From Deltaproteobacteria bacterium (GTDB lineage Bacteria; Desulfobacterota_B; Binatia; Binatales; Binataceae): 6,024 nucleotides of DNA. Made by a program: the position numbers and the translations under genes. Positions 1 to 6,024 of the stretch are shown here, piece by piece. The notes under the pieces were generated by a model, which ran no database searches, was not told where the DNA came from, and worked only from the letters and a program-made list of their open reading frames with translations. The DNA lies in the NCBI GenBank assembly GCA_021827465.1, contig JAKAVX010000178.1, positions 1 through 6,024 of the forward strand. Reading direction: 5' to 3'. Every line of letters begins with the position of its first letter. The first letter of the stretch is position 1.

Positions 1-2
1 AG

Positions 3-377
3 GGCGCGGGTGACAAAGGGATGATGTTCGGCTACGCGTGCGACGAGACGCCCGACCTCATGCCGATGCCGATCTGGCTCGCGCATCGCCTCGCCCGGCG
101 GCTCTCGGAGGTGCGCCGTGCGAACGTGCTGCCGTACCTGCGCCCCGACGGCAAGACCCAGGTCTCGATCCGCTACGAGAACGGGCGTCCCGTCCGCCTC
201 GAGACGGTCCTGATCTCCACTCAGCACCAGCCCGGGCTGGATCTCGAGACCCTGCTCAAGCCCGACCTCGTCGATCACGTCGTCGGGCCCCTGCTGCCCC
301 GCGACCTCGACACCGAGGGCTTCCGGATGCTGGTCAACCCGACCGGCCGCTTCGAGCTCGGCGGACCCCGCGCCGAC
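3..377 (+). other. metK: S-adenosylmethionine synthetase central fragment (MetK moiety of the chimera)
   Basis: MetK makes S-adenosylmethionine from ATP and methionine in the cytoplasm. The fragment corresponds to about residues 115-240 of the roughly 384-residue E. coli enzyme. Visible landmarks are GAGDKG at 3-20 (E. coli D118 region), RPDGKTQ at residues 41-47 from the Met at 21 (E. coli D163 and K165; the 45-residue spacing to D118 is kept), STQH at 66-69, NPTGRF at 106-111 and GGP at 114-116. The family then continues GDxGLTGRKIIVDTYGG; here that is replaced by NAPRT sequence. The N-terminal His/Asp/Lys active-site residues would lie left of the window. The usual Gln of GAGDQG is Lys here. 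Only about 7 of 118 codons end in A or T. Confidence 0.9.
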
Positions 378-1271
378 GCGGGTCTCACCGCGGCGCGTTC
401 GAGCTATCTCGCGGGGTTCCACGGCAGCTCCAACGTACTTGCAGGAAAGCGCTACGGCATCCCGGTGTTCGGAACGATGAGCCACAGCTTCATCATGGCG
501 TGCGAGGGCGAACGGCGCGCGTTCGAGGACTTCGCCCGCAGCTTCCCGAAGCTGAGCACGATGCTGGTCGATACGTACGACACGATCCGGGGCGTGCATA
601 ACACCGTGGAGATCGCGCGCAAGCTCAAGGCCGAGGGGATCAATATCCAGGCGATCAGGCTCGACAGCGGCAACCTCGAGCAGTTGAGCAAGCAGTCGCG
701 CAAAATCCTCGACGACGCCGGACTGCACGACATCGCGATTTTCGCGAGCGGAAACCTCGACGAGTACAAGGTTGCCGACCTGCTGCGCGCCGGCTCGCCG
801 ATCGACGCCTTCGGAATCGGAACCGCGCTCACCACCAGCGACGACGCGCCCGCGGCCGACTATACCTACAAGCTGAGCGATTACGACGGACGTCCGCGGC
901 TCAAAACCTCGGCGGGAAAAATCTCGCTTCCGGGCAGAAAGCAGGTGTTCCGCGCGCTCGACGGCATGGGGCACTATCGCGGCGATATCGTCGGCCTTAT
1001 CGATGAGAGCGCGGCGAGCGTCAAGCGCGAGTTCAAGCCCGAGGCCGAAAACGTCACCGCGATGCTCGAAGTGCTGCTCGAAAATGGAAAGCGCGTTTCC
1101 GCGCAGTCGACGCTCGCTGAATCGCGCGAACGGTTCCTCAAATCATTCGAGGCGCTCGACCCGCGTTACAAGGCGATCCGGAGTCCCGATCCGTATCCGG
1201 TCAAGCATAGCGCCGCGCTTGGCGCGATGATCATCGGCGAGAAGCTTCGCGCGGAGACGCTCCAGGACTGA
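3..1271 (+). CDS. metK-pncB: In-frame chimera: MetK central fragment fused to NAPRT C-terminal part (5' end outside window)
   Basis: One open frame, with no stop back to the left edge, encodes 422 visible residues from two unrelated enzymes. Counting from the Met at 21, residues -5 to about 116 are S-adenosylmethionine synthetase ([41 protein letters not shown]). Residues from about 118 to 416 are nicotinate phosphoribosyltransferase ([47 protein letters not shown]). The Met at 21 is not a start: the codons before it read G-A-G-D-K-G, the MetK signature. The MetK part stops before the Arg-Lys pair (R244/K245 in E. coli) and loses the later Lys/Asp active-site residues. The NAPRT part lacks roughly the first third, including the N-terminal substrate-binding region. 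Neither activity is expected from this product. It may be a genomic fusion, or an assembly error at a short shared sequence; the sequence alone cannot decide. Its 3' end overlaps the convergent membrane protein gene by 41 nt. Confidence 0.9.
   Translation, partial: GAGDKGMMFGYACDETPDLMPMPIWLAHRLARRLSEVRRANVLPYLRPDGKTQVSIRYENGRPVRLETVLISTQHQPGLDLETLLKPDLVDHVVGPLLPRDLDTEGFRMLVNPTGRFELGGPRADAGLTAARSSYLAGFHGSSNVLAGKRYGIPVFGTMSHSFIMACEGERRAFEDFARSFPKLSTMLVDTYDTIRGVHNTVEIARKLKAEGINIQAIRLDSGNLEQLSKQSRKILDDAGLHDIAIFASGNLDEYKVADLLRAGSPIDAFGIGTALTTSDDAPAADYTYKLSDYDGRPRLKTSAGKISLPGRKQVFRALDGMGHYRGDIVGLIDESAASVKREFKPEAENVTAMLEVLLENGKRVSAQSTLAESRERFLKSFEALDPRYKAIRSPDPYPVKHSAALGAMIIGEKLRAETLQD
366..392 (+). 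other. Fusion junction between metK and pncB sequence
   Basis: Up to Pro116 (codon at 366-368) the protein follows MetK (NPTGRF-x-x-GGP). From about Ala118 (372) it follows NAPRT ([12 protein letters not shown]). MetK proteins read GGPxGDxGLTGRK here and NAPRTs read roughly G-x-D-A-G-L-x-A-A-R, so both families carry a D-x-G-L peptide at this spot. The shared stretch, at most gacgcgggtctcacc (375-389), could have served as microhomology for recombination, or as a shared k-mer that misled an assembler. The reading frame is kept exactly. Confidence 0.8.
375..1271 (+). other. pncB: Nicotinate phosphoribosyltransferase C-terminal part (NAPRT moiety of the chimera)
   Basis: NAPRT joins nicotinate to PRPP, with ATP hydrolysis, to give nicotinate mononucleotide in the Preiss-Handler route to NAD. 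About 298 residues are present; related enzymes are usually about 400-460. From the start of the NAPRT part: [15 protein letters not shown], then [22 protein letters not shown], whose His (residue 155 counted from the Met at 21) matches the catalytic phospho-histidine position of the family. RLDSGNL (213-219) and [11 protein letters not shown] (241-251) follow in the phosphate-binding barrel loops, then FGIGTAL (264-270). The C-terminal [17 protein letters not shown] and YPVKHS segments are typical of the family. The missing N-terminal part carries the conserved Tyr and other nicotinate-contacting residues. More codons end in A or T than in the MetK part. Confidence 0.92.
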
Positions 1272-2892
1272 TCCCGTCGGCGCCGGCGAAAAAGGCGCCG
1301 CAAACAGCCGCGCCCCGGCTTGCGGCGGCCTGCGGAATCCCCGGCCCGACCGCCATTATCGGCGCGCCGCGTTCGTTTCCGGCCTCCGGGCCGCCACGGT
1401 TGCGATTCTGCAGAACCTCGAAAAACTTTCCTTTCCACAGGGGCACAAAGTTCTTCAGCACCGCGCGAATCTGCGGCACCCGCGGTATTCCGTAGCAGGG
1501 TGGATCACCGAGCGCCACTACCACGCGCTCAGCGTGCGCAAGCTCCGTGAGCTTACGCTCGATCTCGGAAGGCTTCGAGAGCCCGGACGAAAGGAAGTAG
1601 CTCACCGGCGCGCTGAATTGCTTGAACACAACTTCTGCTGCGCCTCTGCTGTCGAGGATGACAGCATGCTTGCCGCGCACCGAGTCGAGTACGCGCGACC
1701 ATTCCGCAGTCTGCCGGGGCGAAGCCCATAACCCGGCAGTCTGCGCGCTCCGTATGTTCGTCGTCCACAACCCCTTGAAGTAAAATGCAGGCAGTATCCA
1801 CGAAATCACCCCTACCATTACAAGGGCTGCAGCCAGGCGCCGATAAGCGGGGCCTATATCCGCAGCGGCGGCGACGCCGAGAAAAAGCAGATACGAATAA
1901 TAGGCCCACGACCAGCGATTCCCGAAAAACAACGTGATAAACGCCAGATGGAGCAGGGCGCAGGTGATGACCAGTTCGTCCCTTGCCGACGCCTCGGCTG
2001 ACGACCCGGTTAATCGCCGGCGCAGAGCGGCAATTGCGGCCGTGACCAGGTATAGAGTCGCCAGTATCCAGAATCCGGCAACAGTGCCCAAATAGTAGAA
2101 CCAGCCCTCGCTCGGATCGTACCAAAATAGCCGGCCCTCACCTCTGAAGAATCCAAAATGCCGCGCCTGGTAATTCTTCATTCCGGTGATTGGAGCCACG
2201 GTGTGGAGGAGCGGCGAAAAACCGAAATCGCTCGCCAGAAGAATCAGCAGGCCCACGAAGATGATCGCAGCCGGAGCGACAGCTCGCATCGAGGCCCGTA
2301 TCCTGTCCGCCGAACGGTCGCGAATCTCGATCGCTATCAGAACCAGCAGAAGTAGCGAGTAGAGATATCCCATGCTCGGCTTCGCGAGTACCGCGGCAGA
2401 ACCGAACATCAGCGCTCTCGGCTTGTTTCCGAGCGTCTGTGCTGCCAGCCCTTGGGAGATGAGGACTGCCTCTAACGCTTGCGAAAGGCTCCAATAACTT
2501 GTCTGCACCGCGTAGCCCATGGCAACCACAATGATTGCGATTCCGAACGGGCCGAATCGAAGGCGGGACGCGACGCGGGCCAGCGCCAGGACAATCAGGA
2601 GGTCGCACACTGCCATTGCCGCCTCGTACGAGGACGGCGCGGTGCCGAACAGGCCGAACCAGGTCTGCCCCGCGAAGGCTGCAAGGAGTCCGTAAGGATA
2701 GGCAAAGTCTATTGTCGGCCGATATCCGTGAGAGATCAGATATTGAACGGTCAGGTTGGCGCCCCAATCGCAGAAGCCGAAGGCGTCCAGGGACATGCTG
2801 AGCGGAAGCCCGATGATACCGAGCAGAAGGATTTCAGCGCCGAAGAGCGCAAAATATTTCCAGAAGCGCGCGCGCTCCGAACCCCCGTTCAC
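1231..2892 (-). CDS. Polytopic membrane protein, GT-C glycosyltransferase-like, function unknown
   Basis: A 553-residue integral membrane protein if it starts at the GTG at 2892. An in-frame ATG at 2934 would add 14 charged residues but has no ribosome binding site. Hydrophobic segments (numbered from the ATG) lie at about 28-46, 81-99, 106-121, 129-147, 174-182, 190-203, 217-235, 279-304, 320-337, 343-360 and 366-386. The first loop carries [13 protein letters not shown] (70-82), like the acidic D-x-x-Y-x-x-G loop of GT-C transferases that use polyprenyl-phosphate sugars. AKPSMGY follows at 184-190. After the last segment comes a roughly 110-residue soluble domain ([15 protein letters not shown]), probably periplasmic. 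Residues from about 511 on are a Gly/Ala/Pro-rich tail that may not be functional. It is the third gene of the minus-strand unit, about 100 nt behind the larger membrane protein. Base composition is visibly less GC-rich than the neighbours. No sequence family is identified with certainty; transfer of a sugar to a lipid or cell-surface polymer is inference. Confidence 0.8.
   Translation of the reverse strand: MNGGSERARFWKYFALFGAEILLLGIIGLPLSMSLDAFGFCDWGANLTVQYLISHGYRPTIDFAYPYGLLAAFAGQTWFGLFGTAPSSYEAAMAVCDLLIVLALARVASRLRFGPFGIAIIVVAMGYAVQTSYWSLSQALEAVLISQGLAAQTLGNKPRALMFGSAAVLAKPSMGYLYSLLLLVLIAIEIRDRSADRIRASMRAVAPAAIIFVGLLILLASDFGFSPLLHTVAPITGMKNYQARHFGFFRGEGRLFWYDPSEGWFYYLGTVAGFWILATLYLVTAAIAALRRRLTGSSAEASARDELVITCALLHLAFITLFFGNRWSWAYYSYLLFLGVAAAADIGPAYRRLAAALVMVGVISWILPAFYFKGLWTTNIRSAQTAGLWASPRQTAEWSRVLDSVRGKHAVILDSRGAAEVVFKQFSAPVSYFLSSGLSKPSEIERKLTELAHAERVVVALGDPPCYGIPRVPQIRAVLKNFVPLWKGKFFEVLQNRNRGGPEAGNERGAPIMAVGPGIPQAAASRGAAVCGAFFAGADGISPGASPREASRR
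1278..1300 (+). terminator. GC-rich hairpin just after the chimera stop codon; possible weak terminator
   Basis: A perfect 7-bp stem (cggcgcc at 1278-1284, ggcgccg at 1294-1300) with a 9-nt loop lies 7 nt after the TGA at 1269-1271. It is placed like a transcription terminator for the plus-strand gene. No T-run follows (caaacag), so intrinsic termination would be inefficient. On the minus strand the same bases are inside the coding tail of the membrane protein gene. It may simply reflect GC-rich coding sequence. Confidence 0.3.
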
Positions 2893-2898
2893 ATCCGG

Positions 2899-2908
2899 CT
2901 CCTCTCCT
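2899..2908 (-). promoter_or_regulatory. Shine-Dalgarno sequence that supports the GTG start at 2892
   Basis: On the minus strand the bases read AGGAGAGGAG followed by CCGGAT and GTG, a tandem AGGAG with 6-nt spacing. Nothing comparable precedes the ATG at 2934, whose upstream bases are acgatagcga. This favours translation from the GTG at 2892-2890 over the longer form. Confidence 0.7.
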
Positions 2909-2991
2909 GCTCCGCGTCCGTCTTGTGCAGGCATTCGCTATCGTAGCGTTGGCTTGCGCCCGCCTTCGAGACCGCCAGCTAGAGAAGCAAT

Positions 2992-5223
2992 TCAGGAATC
3001 CGGAGGCAAGGAGCGATTGTTATCCGGCGGCGCGCCGGCCCGGGCGTCCGCCGCCATCCGGGCGGCCCGCGCGAGCCCCTGGCGGTCGAAGACCATCACG
3101 AGCTTTCTCATGAACGGATTTCCCTTCGGCAGGCCCACGAGCCTTTTTGGATAGGGGAAATACACCCGAAGAGCGAACGGGCCGTAGGCGTTGATTATCG
3201 GCTTGACCGCGTCATACGAACCGACCACGCCCACGCTGATCTTGTCGTCGCGCCACGGCCCGAGCCACAGCCCGTTGCGATTGTAAACCGTTTGTCCGAG
3301 CGCCCAGTTGGCGGGCAGGAAACCGAGCGTTTCGGCCCGAAGCGGGGTCAGGCTCGAAAGATTGCGACCGCTGGCTACGTAACGCTCGGCGGCGAGAAGA
3401 AGTTGTTCGAATCGCGCGCGATTGAACGCTATCTGCCAGTCGACAGCGTGGGCGCTACGGTAGGGAGCGAGTGCGGCGGGATCGGGCCGGTAGAGCAGCA
3501 CGCCGCCTGCCTTGATCGGTTCGACGCCGAGAGTTGACAGGATCGGCTTCCACCAGCTTCCTTCGCCCGGGTCGGCGACAACCACGGCGCCGACGTTGTG
3601 CACGGCGAGAAAGGCCTTGAGTTGCGGTCCCGGGTCGGGGATGGCCCTCCTGAAGTGGAACGTCTCGACTATCGGCCAGCGCTGGAAGTCGTCGATCACG
3701 GTGGGGCCCGTGTGGCCTTCCGCCATCCGGAAGTACATCCCGGTCTCGGCCTGCCAAAGCATGCTGTTTCCCATCCCGCCGTACGGCAGGATGACGATGG
3801 TTTCGTCCTTCGCCAGGTATTTCCGGTAAAGCGCGCCGGAGAAAAACGCGGGCGTATGCGCGGGCGTGGTCCAAAAACGTGCGCTTGGATTCGGAAGCAT
3901 GAACACGACGACCGCGGCCGCGCCCGCGATTCGTACCGCCCGAGAACGCGCGTCGTCGCTGGCCCACAACGCCGCGCTCAAAGCCAGCGCGAGGAACGCG
4001 AAAAGCATGAACCTGCCGGGCAGCGCGCTCCTCAGCAGCGGCAGATGATCGAAAAGCCCCCACGGCATCACGAACAGCATGATCCCGCCGATGTGAAGGC
4101 GCGGCCCGATGGAAGCGGCCACGGCCACCGCAAGAAATATCGCCAGCGTTCTGCCAAGCTGCGTATCCCATCGCGAGCGCAGGAAGGAAACGGCGATCGC
4201 CGCAAGCGGAAGCGCGACATACGCGTCGGCTTCGGGAGGAATCGGAAACCGCGACGAAACGCGCTCTAGGATCGAGTTCGCGCCGAGCAGGTTGGTTGGC
4301 GTTGGTACCAGGAAGTTCAGCAGATCGCAGGAAAACGCCTTGGGCGAGGCGAGCGAGCCGTGCGGGAAGCCGAACGCGAAAAGGTAGTAGACGTACGGCG
4401 TCGCGGCGACTATCGCGAGTCCATAGCTCGCTCCGATCGGCATTGCCGCGCCGCGAAGCTTTCGCTTCCATTCCTCCGAGCCGACCGCGTATGCGATCGC
4501 GAACGCAACCGCGCCGAATACGGCCTCAATCGCGAATAACTCGAGCGACGTGCCGAACGTGACGAACAGCAACAGCGCCATCACGGGGACGAACAGTTTC
4601 GTTGAGATCCGTTGCTCGACGAACAACAGGACGAGCAGGACCGCCAAAGGAATCGGAAAAACGTAGAGCAGGAAAAGCTGCCCGAGCATGTGGCAGAGGA
4701 TAAACGGCGAGAATCCAAAAATGTACCCCGCGAGCGTCGAGGGCCAGTATCGTCCCGTGATATGGCGCGCGAGGAGAAATGCACTCCATGCCGCGATAGC
4801 GGGTCCCATCAGGGACATCACGTTGAACGTTCCGACGAGGCCCAGTACACGGGTAATGGGCCACGCGCCGAGCGCCAAAATCGGCATCGACACGACCCAC
4901 GCGAGGTTCACACCCGAAGGCGACCAGACGATCTTGCAAAGAAACGGATCAATGCGATGGGTCAGCGCGTAGGGCCACCATCCAAGCGTCCACATCATCA
5001 GGGATGGATCGTGATTACGCGCCCCAGCGCCAATTCGTGTGAAAAAATGCGGCGGGCAAATTCCCCGCCCGAAGAAAATCAACGAGAGAAGCAGATATCC
5101 AAGAAACGCGCACAGGCCTGCTCTGTCGCGCGCAGGGGCGCGAGCCCTCGATCCTGACGCCTTACCGGAAAACTCATCGAGCGCCGGGCGTCTGCCGGCA
5201 AGCTGCCGCGTCTCAAGTTTCAA
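2992..5223 (-). CDS. Large polytopic membrane protein, GT-C glycosyltransferase-like, with C-terminal soluble domain
   Basis: A 743-residue protein in two parts. Residues 1-35 are a basic cytoplasmic N-terminus. Hydrophobic segments follow at about 36-54, 101-120, 133-153, 160-178, 182-202, 208-246, 262-284, 334-348, 357-374, 378-390, 403-421 and 428-443. The first outer loop has NHDPSLMMW (70-78) then GWWPYALTH and WSPSGVNLAW. This matches, from memory, a family of uncharacterised bacterial membrane proteins usually described as hypothetical or GT39/GT-C-like. Asp72 would be the candidate catalytic acid. A RSALPGRFMLF motif (398-408) sits before a late membrane segment. Residues 445-743 form a large soluble domain, likely extracytoplasmic, with VILPYGGMGNSMLWQAETG (477-495), a conserved-looking segment of the same family. 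The TTG start overlaps the stop of the DAHP synthase gene (TTGA). No ATG or GTG start lies nearby in this frame. Donor, acceptor and product are unknown. Confidence 0.82.
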   Translation of the reverse strand: MKLETRQLAGRRPALDEFSGKASGSRARAPARDRAGLCAFLGYLLLSLIFFGRGICPPHFFTRIGAGARNHDPSLMMWTLGWWPYALTHRIDPFLCKIVWSPSGVNLAWVVSMPILALGAWPITRVLGLVGTFNVMSLMGPAIAAWSAFLLARHITGRYWPSTLAGYIFGFSPFILCHMLGQLFLLYVFPIPLAVLLVLLFVEQRISTKLFVPVMALLLFVTFGTSLELFAIEAVFGAVAFAIAYAVGSEEWKRKLRGAAMPIGASYGLAIVAATPYVYYLFAFGFPHGSLASPKAFSCDLLNFLVPTPTNLLGANSILERVSSRFPIPPEADAYVALPLAAIAVSFLRSRWDTQLGRTLAIFLAVAVAASIGPRLHIGGIMLFVMPWGLFDHLPLLRSALPGRFMLFAFLALALSAALWASDDARSRAVRIAGAAAVVVFMLPNPSARFWTTPAHTPAFFSGALYRKYLAKDETIVILPYGGMGNSMLWQAETGMYFRMAEGHTGPTVIDDFQRWPIVETFHFRRAIPDPGPQLKAFLAVHNVGAVVVADPGEGSWWKPILSTLGVEPIKAGGVLLYRPDPAALAPYRSAHAVDWQIAFNRARFEQLLLAAERYVASGRNLSSLTPLRAETLGFLPANWALGQTVYNRNGLWLGPWRDDKISVGVVGSYDAVKPIINAYGPFALRVYFPYPKRLVGLPKGNPFMRKLVMVFDRQGLARAARMAADARAGAPPDNNRSLPPDS
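5220..5223 (-). promoter_or_regulatory. TTGA stop/start overlap suggesting translational coupling
   Basis: On the minus strand, T-T-G at 5223-5221 starts the membrane protein and T-G-A at 5222-5220 ends the DAHP synthase. This arrangement is typical of reinitiating, coupled genes. There is no clear Shine-Dalgarno sequence ahead of the TTG (atcgagcaa), so coupling would be the main source of initiation. It also implies that the two genes share a transcript. Confidence 0.6.
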
Positions 5224-6024
5224 TTGCTCGATGGAACCGTACCCGACGCCGATTTACTGGCGCGCGCGGGAAACTCGCGCGGCCGCGCGCTCGAACCAAG
5301 CGCCCGCGCCGCCTCCCTGAGGCATCGCTCGGTCGTCGGCCAGTCGATACACGGGTCGGTAACCGAGACGCCGTACCTAAGTTTCCCGGGATCGTCGGCG
5401 AGCGACTGGTTTCCCGCCTCGATATTGCTCTCTAGCATCGCGCCCATTATCGCGCCGCTGCCCGCCACCATCTGATCGACCAGCGCCCCGAATACGGCGG
5501 GCTGTTTGCGGTAGTCCTTGCTGGTCTGCGCGTGCGAGCAATCGACCATCACGTGCGGTTCCAGTTCGGCCGCGGCGAGAAGCGCGACGCACTGCGAGAT
5601 GCTTGCGGCGTCGTAGTTCGGCTTGCGCCCGCCGCGCAGAACGATATGCGTGTCGGGATTGCCGGTGGTGCGGATGACGGCGGTGACGCCTTCCTGGTTG
5701 ATGCCGACGAAACTATGGGGCCGGCGCGCGGACTGGATCGCGTTGATCGCGACCTGGAGATTGCCCTCGGTGGAATTCTTGAACCCGACCGGCATCGAGA
5801 GCCCGCTTGCCATCTCGCGATGGGGTTGCGACTCGGTCGTGCGCGCCCCGATCGCCGACCATGAGACCAGGTCGGCGATGTACTGCGGCGTGATCGGGTC
5901 GAGCATCTCGGTTGCCGCCGGAAGGCCGAGGCGGTTGATATCGAGCAGCAGCGTACGGGCTATGCGCAGGCCCTCGGTGATGTCGCAGCCGTCGTCCATG
6001 TGCGGGTAGTTGATCCGTTTCTTC
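5220..6024 (-). CDS. aroF: 3-deoxy-7-phosphoheptulonate (DAHP) synthase, class I, Tyr-type (AroF-like); 5' end outside window
   Basis: This enzyme condenses phosphoenolpyruvate and erythrose 4-phosphate to DAHP, the first committed step of aromatic amino acid synthesis, in the cytoplasm. The frame stays open to the right edge, reading KKRINYPHMDDG. The Met at 5999 is therefore the internal Met of the family's NDPHMD segment, not a start, and about a third of the gene is missing. Counting from that Met, GARTTESQ (51-58), VGFKN (71-75) and LRGG (121-124) carry PEP-binding Arg/Lys. His156 (VDCSHAQ), Glu190 (MLESNIEAGNQS) and Asp215 (VSVTDPC) match E. coli metal ligands H268, E302 and D326. The Cys ligand lies outside the window. 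The SFVGINQEG and VDCSHxxxxKDYRKQPAV segments resemble E. coli AroF more than AroG; Gly99 replaces the AroG Ser211, which suggests tyrosine feedback control. About 17-20 extra Arg/Ser/Ala-rich residues end the protein. It is the first visible gene of the minus-strand unit; the promoter is off-window. Confidence 0.95.
   Translation of the reverse strand, partial: KKRINYPHMDDGCDITEGLRIARTLLLDINRLGLPAATEMLDPITPQYIADLVSWSAIGARTTESQPHREMASGLSMPVGFKNSTEGNLQVAINAIQSARRPHSFVGINQEGVTAVIRTTGNPDTHIVLRGGRKPNYDAASISQCVALLAAAELEPHVMVDCSHAQTSKDYRKQPAVFGALVDQMVAGSGAIMGAMLESNIEAGNQSLADDPGKLRYGVSVTDPCIDWPTTERCLREAARALGSSARPREFPARASKSASGTVPSSN

Noticed and set aside
21..26. Two consecutive ATG codons as the start of the plus-strand gene
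   Set aside because: The frame is open to the left edge and codes GAGDKG directly upstream, which is conserved MetK sequence. These Met codons are internal.
3..1271. A new bifunctional enzyme linking S-adenosylmethionine and NAD metabolism
   Set aside because: Each half lacks essential catalytic or substrate-binding residues and the join is mid-domain for both folds, so a working bifunctional enzyme is not supported.
1307..1326. Second small inverted repeat (gccgc and gcggc) after the chimera
   Set aside because: It has a 5-bp stem with a 10-nt loop and no T-run, and lies inside minus-strand coding sequence. Chance pairing is likely at this GC content.
2479..2946. Plus-strand open frame opposite the start of the second membrane protein
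   Set aside because: There is no recognisable family, it has Arg/Glu-rich shadow composition, and the minus-strand frame has membrane segments and a good ribosome binding site.
2936..2948. Short inverted repeat cgcta-tcg-tagcg between the two membrane protein genes
   Set aside because: A 5-bp stem with a 3-nt loop and no T-run is too small to call an attenuator or terminator. It may occur by chance.
4612..5157. Long plus-strand open frame opposite the large membrane protein gene
   Set aside because: It encodes a highly charged Arg/Glu-rich sequence with no recognisable domain and lies fully antisense to a convincing membrane protein. Such frames are common in GC-rich genes.
5997..5999. ATG at 5999 as the start of the DAHP synthase
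   Set aside because: The frame continues to the window edge as KKRINYPH, matching the conserved segment before this Met in class I DAHP synthases. The gene is 5'-partial.

Overview
The window looks like a piece of a GC-rich bacterial chromosome or metagenome contig, with G/C strongly preferred at third codon positions. It holds four long coding regions and almost no non-coding DNA. No tRNA, rRNA, CRISPR array, insertion sequence or phage gene is visible. The mix of a class I (AroF/AroG-type) DAHP synthase with two large GT-C-like membrane proteins does not fix the taxon. A deltaproteobacterium-like or uncultured-phylum soil bacterium is a guess only.

Left part (3-1271, + strand): one uninterrupted frame, open at the left edge, that joins two unrelated housekeeping enzymes. 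The first part is the middle of S-adenosylmethionine synthetase (MetK), from its GAGDxG signature to the GGPxxDxGLT motif. It then passes in frame, at about 366-392, into the C-terminal two thirds of nicotinate phosphoribosyltransferase (PncB/NAPRT). Each enzyme lacks residues essential for activity. The join falls where both families carry a similar D-A-G-L peptide, and codon usage changes across it. This is either a recombination or deletion product or, at least as likely, an assembly chimera. It is the most notable thing in the window.

Middle and right (1231-6024, - strand): three genes read leftward as a probable transcription unit. First is a class I DAHP synthase (aroF-like, first step of the shikimate pathway, 5' end outside the window). 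Its stop codon overlaps the TTG start of a 743-residue polytopic membrane protein of GT-C glycosyltransferase type. After about 100 nt comes a second polytopic membrane protein of about 553 residues, with a good Shine-Dalgarno sequence before a GTG start. Its 3' end runs 41 nt into the convergent metK/pncB frame.

The two membrane proteins are probably paralogous in role: integral-membrane sugar transferases using lipid-linked donors, or relatives of unknown function. Their neighbouring DAHP synthase may be a chance operon partner. I see no defence, mobile or otherwise novel multi-gene system here. The unusual points are the chimeric frame, the coupled start codon, and the G/A/P-rich tail on the second membrane protein.
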